This document shows positions 20,252-33,300 of a stretch of 64,000 bases of DNA, piece by piece (within the stretch, counting starts at the first letter, position 1; each line of letters begins with the position of its first letter). The notes under the pieces are model-generated. The model was not told the DNA's origin. It worked only from the letters and a program-made list of their open reading frames with translations, and searched no databases. Made by a program: the position numbers and the translations under genes. The DNA is from Adineta ricciae. Taxonomy: Eukaryota > Rotifera > Eurotatoria > Adinetida > Adinetidae. The stretch lies in NCBI GenBank assembly GCA_905250025.1, contig CAJNOJ010000173.1:124001-188000 (forward strand), written 5' to 3'.

Positions 20252-20456
20252 ATAAAAGCATCAAGAGGAAAGCAAAGTATTATTTTGTTTAAAATGAAAA
20301 AAAAAGAAGAAGTAAAAAAACCAACTGAAAGGCAATTCGACGCTTTTTCTCTTTGCATGTATGTATTGTTTGTTTACAAAGACGAGTGAAAAGAAGCTCA
20401 TGTTCAAGAGTATTTAAATTTTGTTGTGTTTATATAGTTCGTCTAATCTTTGTTCG

Positions 20457-20462
20457 AATAAA
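20457..20462 (+). promoter_or_regulatory. Polyadenylation signal for the secreted orphan
   Basis: AATAAA 205 nt after the stop of the 153-aa gene, only 20 nt from the stop codon of the convergent hemicentin gene, so the two transcripts probably overlap at their 3' ends. Confidence 0.45.
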
Positions 20463-20481
20463 AATGACTCTTATTTTCTCT

Positions 20482-21315
20482 TCAAAAATGAAACGGAGAA
20501 ACATTGATCTGTACAATGTAAATTGTTGATAAACGACGACGGTGCAACGGTTCGTTCTTGTACACATGAATTTCCAGTTCATATTCATTGGAATCCATCA
20601 GAATCTGGTCGGTTTTCAGATTCGATCCGTCAAGCACGAACGGAAATGACGAATTGAAATTATTTCGATCGACGAGTTTTCTTGACGTCTTGTTCAAATC
20701 GAGATTTGGTAAAGTGAATAGAATCTTGTTCGAGGGTGTTAAACGTGGTAATGCAATGAATCGATAACGAATATGCATCGCGCGACGAGGTGAACACGTG
20801 GAACGATGTGCACACTTCGATTGACAATCAGTTCTATTGCTACGAAGATAGTTCACAGGACATGGAACATCGATGCACTCGTAAGCACCTTGTGTGTTGA
20901 AACATGTTCGATCTTGACCACAGTCGATCTGAAACTGTTGACATTCGTTGACGTCTAAAAATTTGCGAGAGTTATGGTAGTGAAAGTGAAGAACTAGGAG
21001 ACAAACCTTGACATTGCCCTAGTTCGTTCATTTTGAATCCAATCGGACAAAAACATCGATAGGATCCGATCTGGTTTTCACACATATATTGGCAGATATT
21101 TGTCTGTTCATGACATTCATTGATATCTAAGAACGAAAATAATATGCTAAGAAGACAATAACACAGAAGTATCATTGATAGTTGATCCGTTGATGTCAGT
21201 TTCCTCTTCAGAAACCACCATCACTGTATCAGTTTTCAAATACCTTCACATAATCCTGATTGATAATTTTTTCGATATCCAATTTCACACTTTTCAGGTA
21301 GACAAGTCGAACATT
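20482..21315 (-). other. Hemicentin EGF modules and fibulin-type C-terminus
   Basis: Exon 21244-21315 encodes a degenerate Cys-rich piece. Exon 21007-21126 encodes a calcium-binding EGF module ([19 protein letters not shown], then [11 protein letters not shown]). Exon 20482-20954 encodes a second one (DVNECQQF, then [16 protein letters not shown]), followed by a fibulin-like C-terminal domain starting near [17 protein letters not shown]. The stop is at 20482-20484. Confidence 0.88.
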
Positions 21316-24300
21316 CTGAAAAGAAATAGGTCAAAAGAAGTGTTTCAAATTATGTTTGAGACGAAATCATTCCCCGCCCTTGTTTCTTCCTGGTCCCAAA
21401 TGAATCCCTAATTAGACATATCCAATAGGTGTGAAATCAGGCTGTAGGTGAATATAGTAGTGCAATAAAGATATAAGGAACACATGCATCTGAAATTACT
21501 CATTTTGTTTCCAAGATCTCCCCATGGGCGTTCATTTCACAGACAAATTATATCAGTTTGAATGAACAGCTAAAAATGCAACTGCTCGGAAGCTCTTTTT
21601 CCTATGAATGCTTGCCTAATAAATCAGGGAGTCATGAGAAAGTGGGGCGATAATTAAGAAAATATTAAGCGCAGAAAAAATGTACACAAATCATGATTTG
21701 ATTCAGGCGAAAATTGAACGACGATTATATTTTTCGAAAAAGGTACCCAAACAAGTCGGGATATCAGCCATGAAAAGATTCAAATTGATCTATTTCAATT
21801 AATTCTCTTTCGAAATTAGATTTGATTGTTTTACAAGAGAAGAAAGTTCATAGTATTTACTAATCCCACCTACCGTGACAAAATGAACCTTGTCGTTCGA
21901 AACCATTAGGACATGTTGGACTACTCTGGGATTCTAACGATGATTCACCAGACCATTCGAGTTTTTGTTCATTTTGATCATAAACTGGCACTGAACAAAT
22001 TTGTTTTCATATTTAACAAACATACTTCATCGGTTTTCTCTCACGTGTATACAACTGTTTCAGATAATGGACCGAAAATTCCAATAATGAAGACGGTGTT
22101 TTGTTTGGTGTGCAGGAAATCGTCTGAGTATAGTTGAATTCGAGTTTGTCTTTGCCGATTAGATAGCCAGTTACATATGTTTGGAAACGATCTAAATGTG
22201 GAAGTGTGAATTGTGAAGCGATCAGAGTGAGTAGAGAGAAAATTGAGTGTTAGGCATTCGAATTTCTGGTTGTTTGTTAGAAAAATTCAATAGGCTGTTC
22301 ATTGCTGATCGTAATGAGATAAACCGTTACTATTTCACAAGATAATCGTTTGATCCGCTTATGAGACAATATGTTATTCTGTTTTTAAGATGCAAAAACT
22401 GTCAATCTAAGCATCGACGAACAACAACAAACAAGAGAGAAAGAATTTGTCTTGGTTAATTATTCGAATTCATCAGTTCTTGTCGCTTTCTCGACCATAA
22501 TGGAATGAATTCAAATCTTAAATGAAGCCGTTTGTGTTGAAGATCTTTTCGAACAGTTTGTTCTCTTTGTTGACTGATCATTTCATTCAACGCAGAAAGT
22601 TCATCAGCGGATGTGGGATCAGCGGTCGGCGTATCGATGCCTTTCATCAGAATCTGATGCGATGGCCTCTGGAACGTTTTCTCTTGACGTAGTAACTGCG
22701 AATTGAATTGAAACCAGCAAGGAAAATAGTCTTTAATTAGTATGGGCAAACGTGTTAATAATAAACTATCACCAAATCGTGCAGCGAGAAAAAGAAAACG
22801 GCAAATGAGTGTAAGTGGCTCAGGATACGCGGGATGGGCGTCGCTGGCGTTATGATTTAGATTTAGAAAATTATATTTGAATACGTAATCGTAAAATTGT
22901 CGAAGATGGTATCTCATTTGAATGAAATGCTGGGGAAATGTTAGGAGAGCGTATTTGAGAAGGAAAAGAAGTAATAAACGATGACATAAATGACATAGTG
23001 AGCGGCGTTTTTCAATTTTCATCAATGTTCGTCGTATAATGGCACTAGTCGGCGACACCCGTTCGTCATTGGACGGCTCATGCGATCGATTGGATCGGGT
23101 TGACGGGCAAGGCCTGATAGGTTGATGGGCATGCGATACACTCAGTCGGCCTTGTGTATCGTTGATCTCATCGGATACAGTGGAAAATTTACGTTTTTCC
23201 TCGGGCGAGGCGATCGATGGACGTGAACTGGTGATGAGATTTTGACTAAAAAACTTCGAATGTAGTGTCGAGTACGCGTCGTTATCTTTGAAAAGATTGC
23301 GATTCAGTTGGAGAAACTTCGAATAACATTTCAAACACGAATTTCTCTCCACGATCGAACGAATTTTGTTCGGGGATATTTGAGACGGATCATTGAATGA
23401 CCATGCTTGCTTGATTGAATCTTTTAACTGACGAACGTGAATACAACAACAAGTGAGTATAAATATGAATGTAAGCAGATCGATTGTGGGTAAGAGTATC
23501 ATGTTTAAGGCGATTAGTGGCAATAAACTGGACGTTAAAGGCACTTTCGGTGTGTAGAATATGTAATTATAGCCGAAAATTAATGCCAACGATCCTGTAA
23601 GAATTAACGCAACGTTTGTATGCTTGGTAATGAGAAGATTCTTTCCATTGTAGATATTAAACGAATATTTAGTGTTGGATAAACGATAAGATCGAATGAA
23701 ATATTGAAGAACACTTATGGAAATGATGAATAAATGAAAACCGCTGAAATTAATGAGAATCTGTTGGAGAAGGGTCAGTGGTAGAGAGTAAAAGGTTACG
23801 GATGATGGATGTACAAGATTCGGATGGTAGTGCTTAAGAATTAGATTAGGAAAATAGACACATGAAAGGCATATATTTGAAAATGAATATGCACGGATCC
23901 AATTTCGATGTAAACAATTATGAAGTAAATACTTTCTTGGAAGAACTACTGAACGAATTTGTTGTGTTTGACGGGTATGATGTTCACTAGGAGAAAGAGG
24001 ATGTCCAGGTATGATGAATGTTTTCGTAAGCAAAACTCCTACTTCGTATGTAAGAAAAGTTCTTTGGAAGATTTCTTTTGTAATGTTAATATAAACACAA
24101 ATGTATGTTCGATCAGTATAAAGCAAAGCATGGCGATTTCAATGAATTGCGTTGAGGACAAGGATTTGGCTGAGTGATGTTGTTGTTGATGATGATGATT
24201 CTGTAGGCGCATTATCGTTTGCTGAATGGTTTCATTTCGATTTTGAAAAAGTTTTTGTCCAAGAAGAAAAAGTCTGTTGAAAACATTGGTCTCATCCGTG

Positions 24301-27300
24301 GTATTGCTCGTTGTGATATTCATCTTAGACGATTTCAAAATCGCATATGTGTCGTTCGTATAAGATGAAAGAGTATGTGTGCATAGAGCATGAAATACGC
24401 AGAGAAAATGAAATCTTTATCTACAAGATAACTTAGATGGAGATTTCTTTTTTTTTAAAAAGTCACAAAGCACGTTTAATTATATAAGGGTTATTATCTA
24501 AGTGGCTGTTTGGCGTATTCTATATCGCTTACGATTTAATATTTCCTCTATCTTTTCTTCGCCATGTCTCTTCTGAACTTCGACGCTACATCATTATGTT
24601 CTACACTCTATTACGATCATTAAAAAAACACGAGATGTCGTCGAAGAAAAAAAACGACTATTTTGTGATGGAAATGACAATAGAAGTATTCCCGCGAGAG
24701 GAGAAAAATAGATGGAAGGACAAGTCCAAAAGAGTATAGTTAAGTCAAACATAATATTCATTTTTGATGTTTTCCAAATAAAGGAAAGATACAAAACAAA
24801 TACGTATGATTGCGCGAGTTGTGTTGTTGACAAGGCATTCATTTAGCTAAAGATATGCATCTTGTCATGGAAATTAGTCAGAGGAGTGAGAAAAAAAAGG
24901 CATAGCGAAGAAATGAAAGACTTCTATTAACATAAAGACTTATTCATCTATCTATCAATTTTTTCTTGTTCGGTTAGAATGCTTGAATATATAAACGAGA
25001 ATTTCTGCTTAATAACGACATGATGTCACAATTGTTTATCTACTAGCAACTAGCATACCTCGCCGGGTTTGAACAACTGTTTCAGCGAGAATCATCTCTT
25101 GTTCGAACTGATAATCATCGGGATAGGTACCGTTGAGTTGGATAGACTCATCGGATGCTTTTTCAATGATGTGAAGATACGAACCTAAAACAAATTCGAA
25201 TAATTGAAGGAAAGAACTGACAGTACGGATCAATGGGACGACTCTTGGAAGAGACAAGTTTACCATCGGCGAAGGAAACTTTGATCTGGCGGTGAAAGGC
25301 ATCATCAATCGAACAATATGGAAAAGAATTGTTTGTGTTTGTCGTTAAGAAAAACCAAGACGGTGGAAAGAGGAAAAAGATGTTTGTTTGAAGTATTGAC
25401 TGAAGTATCAATGGAACTTGATAGAATGTTGATTTTTTCGAAATTGAATTCCAATGAAGGACAATATGATCAATATTAATTCTTTTTATTTCACCCTGGA
25501 GATGACGGATCGTTGTTGTCGTTGGCAAAACTAAAAGAACAACACTACGGATTGATTTTTCAGTCCTCAAACAACGAGAGAGAGGGAGAGAGAGAGAAAA
25601 CGTAGTAGATCTTATTTCTATCTGCCTGCTTTCTTTTGCTTAGCATTTTTTTTTCTCATCATGTCAGATCATATCTTCTTCGTCGTCATTATTTTGTGTC
25701 TGTCTCCTATTGAATCAAATGACAATCTTCATATTTCAGATTGATTTACTAGTAGAATGAAATGCATGCGTCTGCTCATCTTTCAAACCAACGAGTCGAG
25801 TTTTCCCGATCGTCATTTTTCTTTCTCTCTCCCTCTTCCTCTGCTCCTTCTTCTGCTTTTTACTACATTCCTCTTCAACTATTCATTTTAACAGAATGCC
25901 GATGAAGATTGTCGCCTCTTTCTCTTCCTTTCTTCTCGTTAGCTGACAATGAAGACGTTTTCCGGCCCTCTTGACAACTAACATTAAAACTGTAAAAAGC
26001 ATCAACACGTGAATGTTATCGTATTTGAGTATGAAGTATCTTTCTTTCTCTCTGAAAGCAGTCGGGCTTGAGTTCTTCATAATTCCACTGCTCTTGAGGA
26101 AGCAATATTTGATCAATATGATTAATCAATAAGACTTTCTACCATCATCTTTCAAATATTTGTTCTTAATTCTACAGATTAATCATATTGACATGAATCA
26201 TTCGTTTAGATGTAATCTATTTAGATTATCGGAATCCGAAGTCGTGGACAAAGACATTTAACTAGCATCTGAAGTGTCCTCGACGACATATGAAACAAAA
26301 AGAAGCGTTTCCTTACTGTCGTGAACAACTACATCACAAGTTGTTGTGGCGATGCCTAAAGTATTCTCTGCTGAACATGTATAACGCCCAGTGTCAGACA
26401 ATTCCACCGGGTCGATTCTAAAAATGATGGATAGTTCTAGACAACTATGAGGAAACGTTCATTTTACTTTAATGAATTGTTAAAAAGTATCTGCAAGCGA
26501 ACACCGTCAATTCCTTCAAGGGTACTTCCATTTCTAGACCATTTTAATACGGGTTCAGGCCATGCGTCAGCAAGACAATTGAGTAAGAGCATTGAACCAG
26601 TCACGAGTTGCTGCGCTACTCGCGGAAGTTTAATGGCAAATGCCGGTCGTGCTAAATATAGACATAGATAGTCATGGGAAATGAAAAATAAAGCATGAAG
26701 CATGTGAAGTCAGAAGAGAAAAGAAATGTTCCATGTCTTACTGAAAATATTGATTGAATGGTAGGATTCCGTACGCGTACCATTTCCATTTTGAAACAGA
26801 CATTTATAGACGCCAGAATCGGATGCCTATTTTAACAGAAACACGAAACAATCGAAGCGAATTCGATGCTATATTGGCCTACTGATGTCTGCTCGACGAT
26901 TAATGTTCCGTTTCGGTAATCAATTCGATTTCGATTCTCGGAATTGACTTTCAATGGTAAACCATTATGAAACCATTCGATAGTACCAAGGAAATTGCTA
27001 TTGATGATCGAATCGAGTTCACAGGAGAGAACTAGACGATGACCCGCCATTACAGCACGATTGTGGCTTTGTGGATGAGCTAAACATTAAATAAATTGTT
27101 CTTATGAATAGTCAAATAACCGGGAAAGATCGTACGTCGAACGGTAACCGCCACGGGTGAAGAAATAATAAATTGTTGATTTGACGAGTTATTCGCAAAA
27201 CATTGATACACTCCCGTGTTTTTATCGACAGCTTTATTAATTCGAAGAACATTTCTATCGTAGAAATGTGTCAAATACTGAACGTTATCTACTGAATGAC

Positions 27301-30300
27301 CGTTATGTAACCATTGAATGTCTAGTGGACTGATGAGATTCGTTTGGCAAATTAATTCCAGAAAATCTCCATAGTCAAGAGTCAAGTTTTTCGGTGATAT
27401 AACAAGAAAAGGAAGTGGGTCTACAAATCAATCTTTACCTTCAATTCGAATAGCAAAAAATACGAGAACTTACTCGATTGTATTTCATAGGCGATCGTTG
27501 TTGTAACTTGATTATCTAGAACACTTAGACTAAATTGTTTTGTTGTTTGTCCGATTGCATTATGGGCGGAACACAGCAGTTCACCTTCATGATTTTTCCT
27601 AATTATATGGGAAAAAAAGGCAGATGCCGTTTTTCTTCCTGTACTTTTCTCTTCCGCCACTACATACTCTAGTTGATCAATATATAGATTCCCAAATGAA
27701 TCAACAATAGCTGTTCCCGATGCATTATATATTCCATGCCAAATTATTACCGGAATGGGAATACCATTAGCTTGACAAGATAGTTTCACCGATTGTCCAA
27801 TAATACCTGTATAATGTCGTTCAATTTGATCAATCGATGGGGGAACTAATGAATGGAAGATGCGAGTTATCTTTCGAAAGAAGAAAACATCAGTACCTTG
27901 AACTTCTAAACGAATTTGTGCATGTGTTCGTCGAACAAGGTTTTCCGCCCAGCATAAATAGTAGCCCGTATGTTGAACTTGTAAATGATGAATCCTTAAT
28001 GAGCCATTATTCAAGATTTGAAAGCCTAAATGAATTCGAAAGAAGACATGATAAATAATTAATGTTGTAATTGGTTTTCTATGTGTGACCTGGTTGTGTA
28101 TCAATTGAACGACCTGATTTGGTCCAGTAAATAAATGGAAGAGGGTAACCATCGACGTGACAACTAAGTGTGATAGGTTTGTTGACAATGCCAATGATTT
28201 CACTGCTTTCAACTGTAACTATCGGCGGAACTAGTAGGAAAAGAAATTGTGAAAAGCTAGGCGAAATGAGAAGAAAAGAATGAAGGTTTTTGTTAATCAC
28301 GTCTAGAAAACGTGCCGAAGAATGAAAAGAAATGAGAGTTTTTAAAAAAAGAAAGAGATTTAGCCAATCATATGTTTACCGTTCACATCCAAATGAAGAT
28401 CGATAAAATCTTGTCCAGCATCGTTCATAATCAAACATTGATATTTGCCATGATCGAGTTTCGTCGTATGAAGAAGTAACAAACTATTGGACGAGGTGAG
28501 TTTATATTTTAAATCACCGCTACCTTCGATTATATTCAATTCAATGTTATTATGGAACCACCTACAAAGAAAAGGGACTTGATTACTTCTCTTGAATAAA
28601 CATTCTGTCTTTTGTTACTTCACGATAGGAATCGGATGTCCTTGAATTACACGGCAAGGAAGTTCAATAGGTTTTGGAGAGGTAACGAGATAGGATGTAT
28701 TCTCTCGTTCAATTCGCGGAGGAACTATAAAACAAAAGCAAATCAAGACTTGACTATATGAAATTTTCCTGTTCAAACCTAAGACTGTCAAACGAAAGTG
28801 TTGCTTGGCTTCACCAGCTTTACTATAGGCTAAACATGTATAAATTCCAGCTTGAGTTGGATCCGCTTGAATAATAAGTAACTGTGAGCCACCAGGACCA
28901 ATTCTAAAGCATACATTTACAAGTCCGTAATCATCTTTTTTTTCATTCGTCAGTTCAAACCTGTATCTCGCACTGGCTCGGTCGACGGGTAAGCCATCTT
29001 TCTCCCATGATACCGAAGGCCATGGATCGCCTGAAAATAATCTTCGATATACAAAATAGACATTTTTCGATCGATTCTCCCACCGTTAGCTGTGCAGGTC
29101 AATGCAATATGATGATGTTGAATGACTGTCACATTATCTTCATTTGGTTCACGTTGTATTACCGGTGGAACTAAATGTTTCATACAAAAATCAACACTCC
29201 TCTCAAGATGGAGATTTCCTACCGAAAATTTGCAATTCAATATGATTGGATAATTCGCCGGCAATATTCGTGCCGATACATGTATAACGAGCATGATCGT
29301 TGACATTAACTGATTGAATAACCAAGACACGATTTTCTTCGAGTAACTCGTATCGTTCTAGATTATAGTTCAGTCCTATTTTACTACTCGCAAGGATAAA
29401 TTACCATTGTTGGTTTTCATATCCCGGCCATTCATCAACCACATTATGTTCGGAGTTGGTTTACCATGCATTGGACATTCCAAACGAGCCGTTTGATTCG
29501 ATTTCACTTGATAGATCTCTACCAAATTTGATCGATCGATGGTTGGTGGGGCTAGACCGAGCATACTTTTCCTATAGTTCAAAGAAGCTCATTTTTCTTA
29601 CTGAATACATCCACCTGATAAGTTAAATTCAATTGGCCAGCTACATTCGACATATGGCACGTGTAGGAACCTGCGTCGGACAAATGTGCCGAATCAATCT
29701 GTAGTTTATCTCCGTTTCCTAACAATCTATCGATGAAAAAAAAAAGACGCAAAAGGATTCCACACTATAAGGATAACGATAAGCAATTCCTTACCTCGCA
29801 TAAGAGTAGGATTCGACAAGATTCTTCTCATCTTTGAACCACTGATAGTTTAACTCCGGTACACCAAATCCATGACAAGATAAAATAATATTCTTTCCAA
29901 GAATGACGTACGGATTTCGATTAATATTGGCTAATTGAATTTCCGGTGGTGCTAGAAAGGAATAGTTCTCATCCTATCTACTTTCAGTTGCGCTGTTTTA
30001 CCGTAAACTTGAATGTCAAATATCTGTTGAGAACGACCAGCTAAGTTTTCTGCATGACATTGATACCGACCACGATCGATCAAAGAGATATTTTCGATGT
30101 ACAATTTCATATTCGAATCTATAATTGATATTCTATCATGACAAACAAGAAATGAGCGTTTTCGGAGTTGTTGTTGTTGATTTCAAAACCTTTCAAAATT
30201 AGATAGAATTTGATCATTTTTCGTCCAGACTATCGTTGGCAATGGAACGGCATGGAGTAAACAAGTTAAAACTAAAGATTCGCCTTTTAATTTTGTTATT

Positions 30301-33300
30301 TCATTTATCATTGGTCCATTGTTCAATATTGCTGGCGGTACTGAAAATTCAACATTCATTTTCTATTCCATTTCAAGAAGAAAACAACATACGGAGAATA
30401 TTGATCTCGATATCTTTTTTTGTTGAGCCAATCTTATTTTCTGCCAGACATGTGTATATTCCTGTATCGTTTAATGACGCACGAATGACTTGATAATACC
30501 GATTATGTCCAGATGATAATCGTTGACTGAAGCAAACAAATAGAACATGGTATAACACGATGGTTGATGAATTGAATACATTTACTTATTAAAATGCCAA
30601 GATATCACTGGTTCAGGTATACCATTTGCATTACAGTCCAAAGTAAAGTGATTTCCAGCAATTGGCGTTGCCGTTGGAGCAATCGATATCGAGTCGATCA
30701 TCGGTGGTACTAAATGAATACATACAATGTTAAAGCTATTGGAATCTCACTAGGGAACAATAATAGTAATTCTACAAATAGTGATTATCTTTCACACGTT
30801 CATACCTAGTCGATTAATTCGATAGTGTTGTTCGATATTTCCTGCCTCGTTCGAAGCAATGCATGTATAAATCATTCGGCCATCGTTTTGTATGGATGAA
30901 AGTGCTACAGGTAGATAATGACTGCCGTGCTGCAGATGACGACCTTCTTTCAGCCAAACGATCTAGAAAACTTTGATATTTATGATTTACTTTGCGTAGG
31001 ATCCGCTTACGATTGGTTTCGGATTTCCATACGTTGTACAAGTTAAATTGATTGTCGAATTAAAAATAGCTTCGATATTTGTTTGATCATTTCCAAATCG
31101 TGGTGGAACTAGAATCACGTGATCTAATGTCGAACTACTCTCTTAAGAATAATTTACCCAGAACTTGCAATTCTACTCGATGTTTAGCTTTTCCTGCAAT
31201 ATTTTCAGCAACACATGTATAATTTCCTGCATCACGTTCATTCACATATCGAATTTCGAGATACTGATCATCTCGAAACAATTCTACTCGTTTGTTCTGA
31301 AAACGTCAATTGCATTTCGTTTTTACAAACAAAATCTAGTTCAATGCTCTACATACATCAATATCAAACTTTTTCCCATTCTTCAACCATTTAATCGTTG
31401 GTCTTGGCATACCTTTGACTAAGCACGGTAATGTATAGGTACGATTCAATTGAATCTTATGTCGACTTGTGGGAACGTAATCAAACGTTGGTGGAAGAAG
31501 TATATCGACTAAAAATTGTTTTTCACTTTTACCAATCGGATTCGATGCTATACAAGAATACGTTCCACCATCGTGTTCGTTATAGACCACTATTTGAAGA
31601 ATTTCTGTGTGATTGATTTTCGTTCTAAAGTAGAAATTAAAATCTTAAATAGAAAATAAGATATCAACATTGAAAAGTACATTAAGTATTTAGTACGATC
31701 GATTGCAACGCCATTTTTACGCCATTCGATAGTGGCTGGTGGATGTGCGAATGTTTGACACGTCAGTTGAACGGTATGATTACTCTCAACTTGAAACAAC
31801 TCTTCCGTTTCTTCATGGACAATGTCAGGTGGAACTAAAAGCAGATGATTGGTGAACTAAAAACGAAAGAATACTCTGTTTGTACCCAAGATTTCTAATT
31901 GAAATTCAAGTGAATCAAAACCATATTCATTCGCAACGATACATTTCCAGGTTTGACCATCTTCAATTTGTACGTTGGGTATAATCAATTGATTATCATT
32001 CAGTTGTAACGACTGCCGAGTCAATTCGTGTTCAGTTTGGAACGAAGGTGGAATCCATGTTGTATTTATAATTGTAATCAGTGATGAACGTTCGGTAGTA
32101 TAAGGGCAAGAAAGAGTTATCGATGAGCCACGAACAACACTTGGATGAGTGTTGATATGACTGCGGAGAATTTCCGGTGGTCCTATGGTGGAAGAAGTGA
32201 AGTTTATTACTTGTCATATATGTCACTATTACCAGAAATGATAATGTTAAAATATCGCCGATCGGCACCGATATTATTCGAAACTAGACATGAATAGAGT
32301 CCAGCATCTTGTCTGTCAACTGCAGGAATTATCAATTCTTTCTCAATTCCATACATTTCGATTTCATTCTTAAACCTATTTGTACGATAAACTGAGAAGT
32401 TAGAGAAAATATCATCTTAGTTAATCACGAACCAACGAGTTATTGGAATTGGATGTCCACTGGTTGGACATTGAAGATGTAAACTTCCATTGCGACGAAT
32501 AATCAAACGATTAGTTTCATTATTCATATTTATAGATGGTGGTGCTTTAAAAACATAATAAAGCAGGCGTCAAGTTTAACAGCAACCTACCATAAGCTTC
32601 TAATAAAAATCGTTTTCGAATTTCACCAGCTCTGTTCTTTGCTATGCATTCATAGATGCCTGTATGATTGACCTGAATAGAGAATTATGGGAACTAAAGT
32701 CAAACAGAACATAATCGATCTACTTACTTGAACATGATCGATAACATATTCCTCTTCACGTTTCGACTCTAAAATAGTATTGGTTTCGAATGACCATGTA
32801 ACACTCGGTTTTGGAAAGCCATATACAGAGCAAGGTAATGTAACCGATGAATTGATCAACGCGTGCAATTTCACTTGTGTTAAAGAGTCATTAAATATTG
32901 GAGGAACTAGAAAATAATCGTGTTCATTTTTTATGAACACGTGCATAACGCTAGGACATACCTGCGACATCGACATCAATATGATTTTCAGCTCGACCTG
33001 CCGGATTTTCAACAGCACATGTATAACGACCAGCATCGTTCAATGTTACATGTTCAATTTCAATATACAGACCCTCGTAGACGGTTCTAACAGCGACAAG
33101 TACTCGTAAATGCATATATTACATAAATGAAGTTTTATTCGTACCGAATACGAGCTAGATCAACAAGACTCCTTCCGTTGAAAAACCATCGCCTCATAGG
33201 GATTGGTTTTCCTTCTGCCGAACAAGGTAAACGCAAGTACTCGCCAGCTTTATAGAACTGCTCTTTTGCAAATATGCCGTTGTTGTCATGCGTAAATTTC

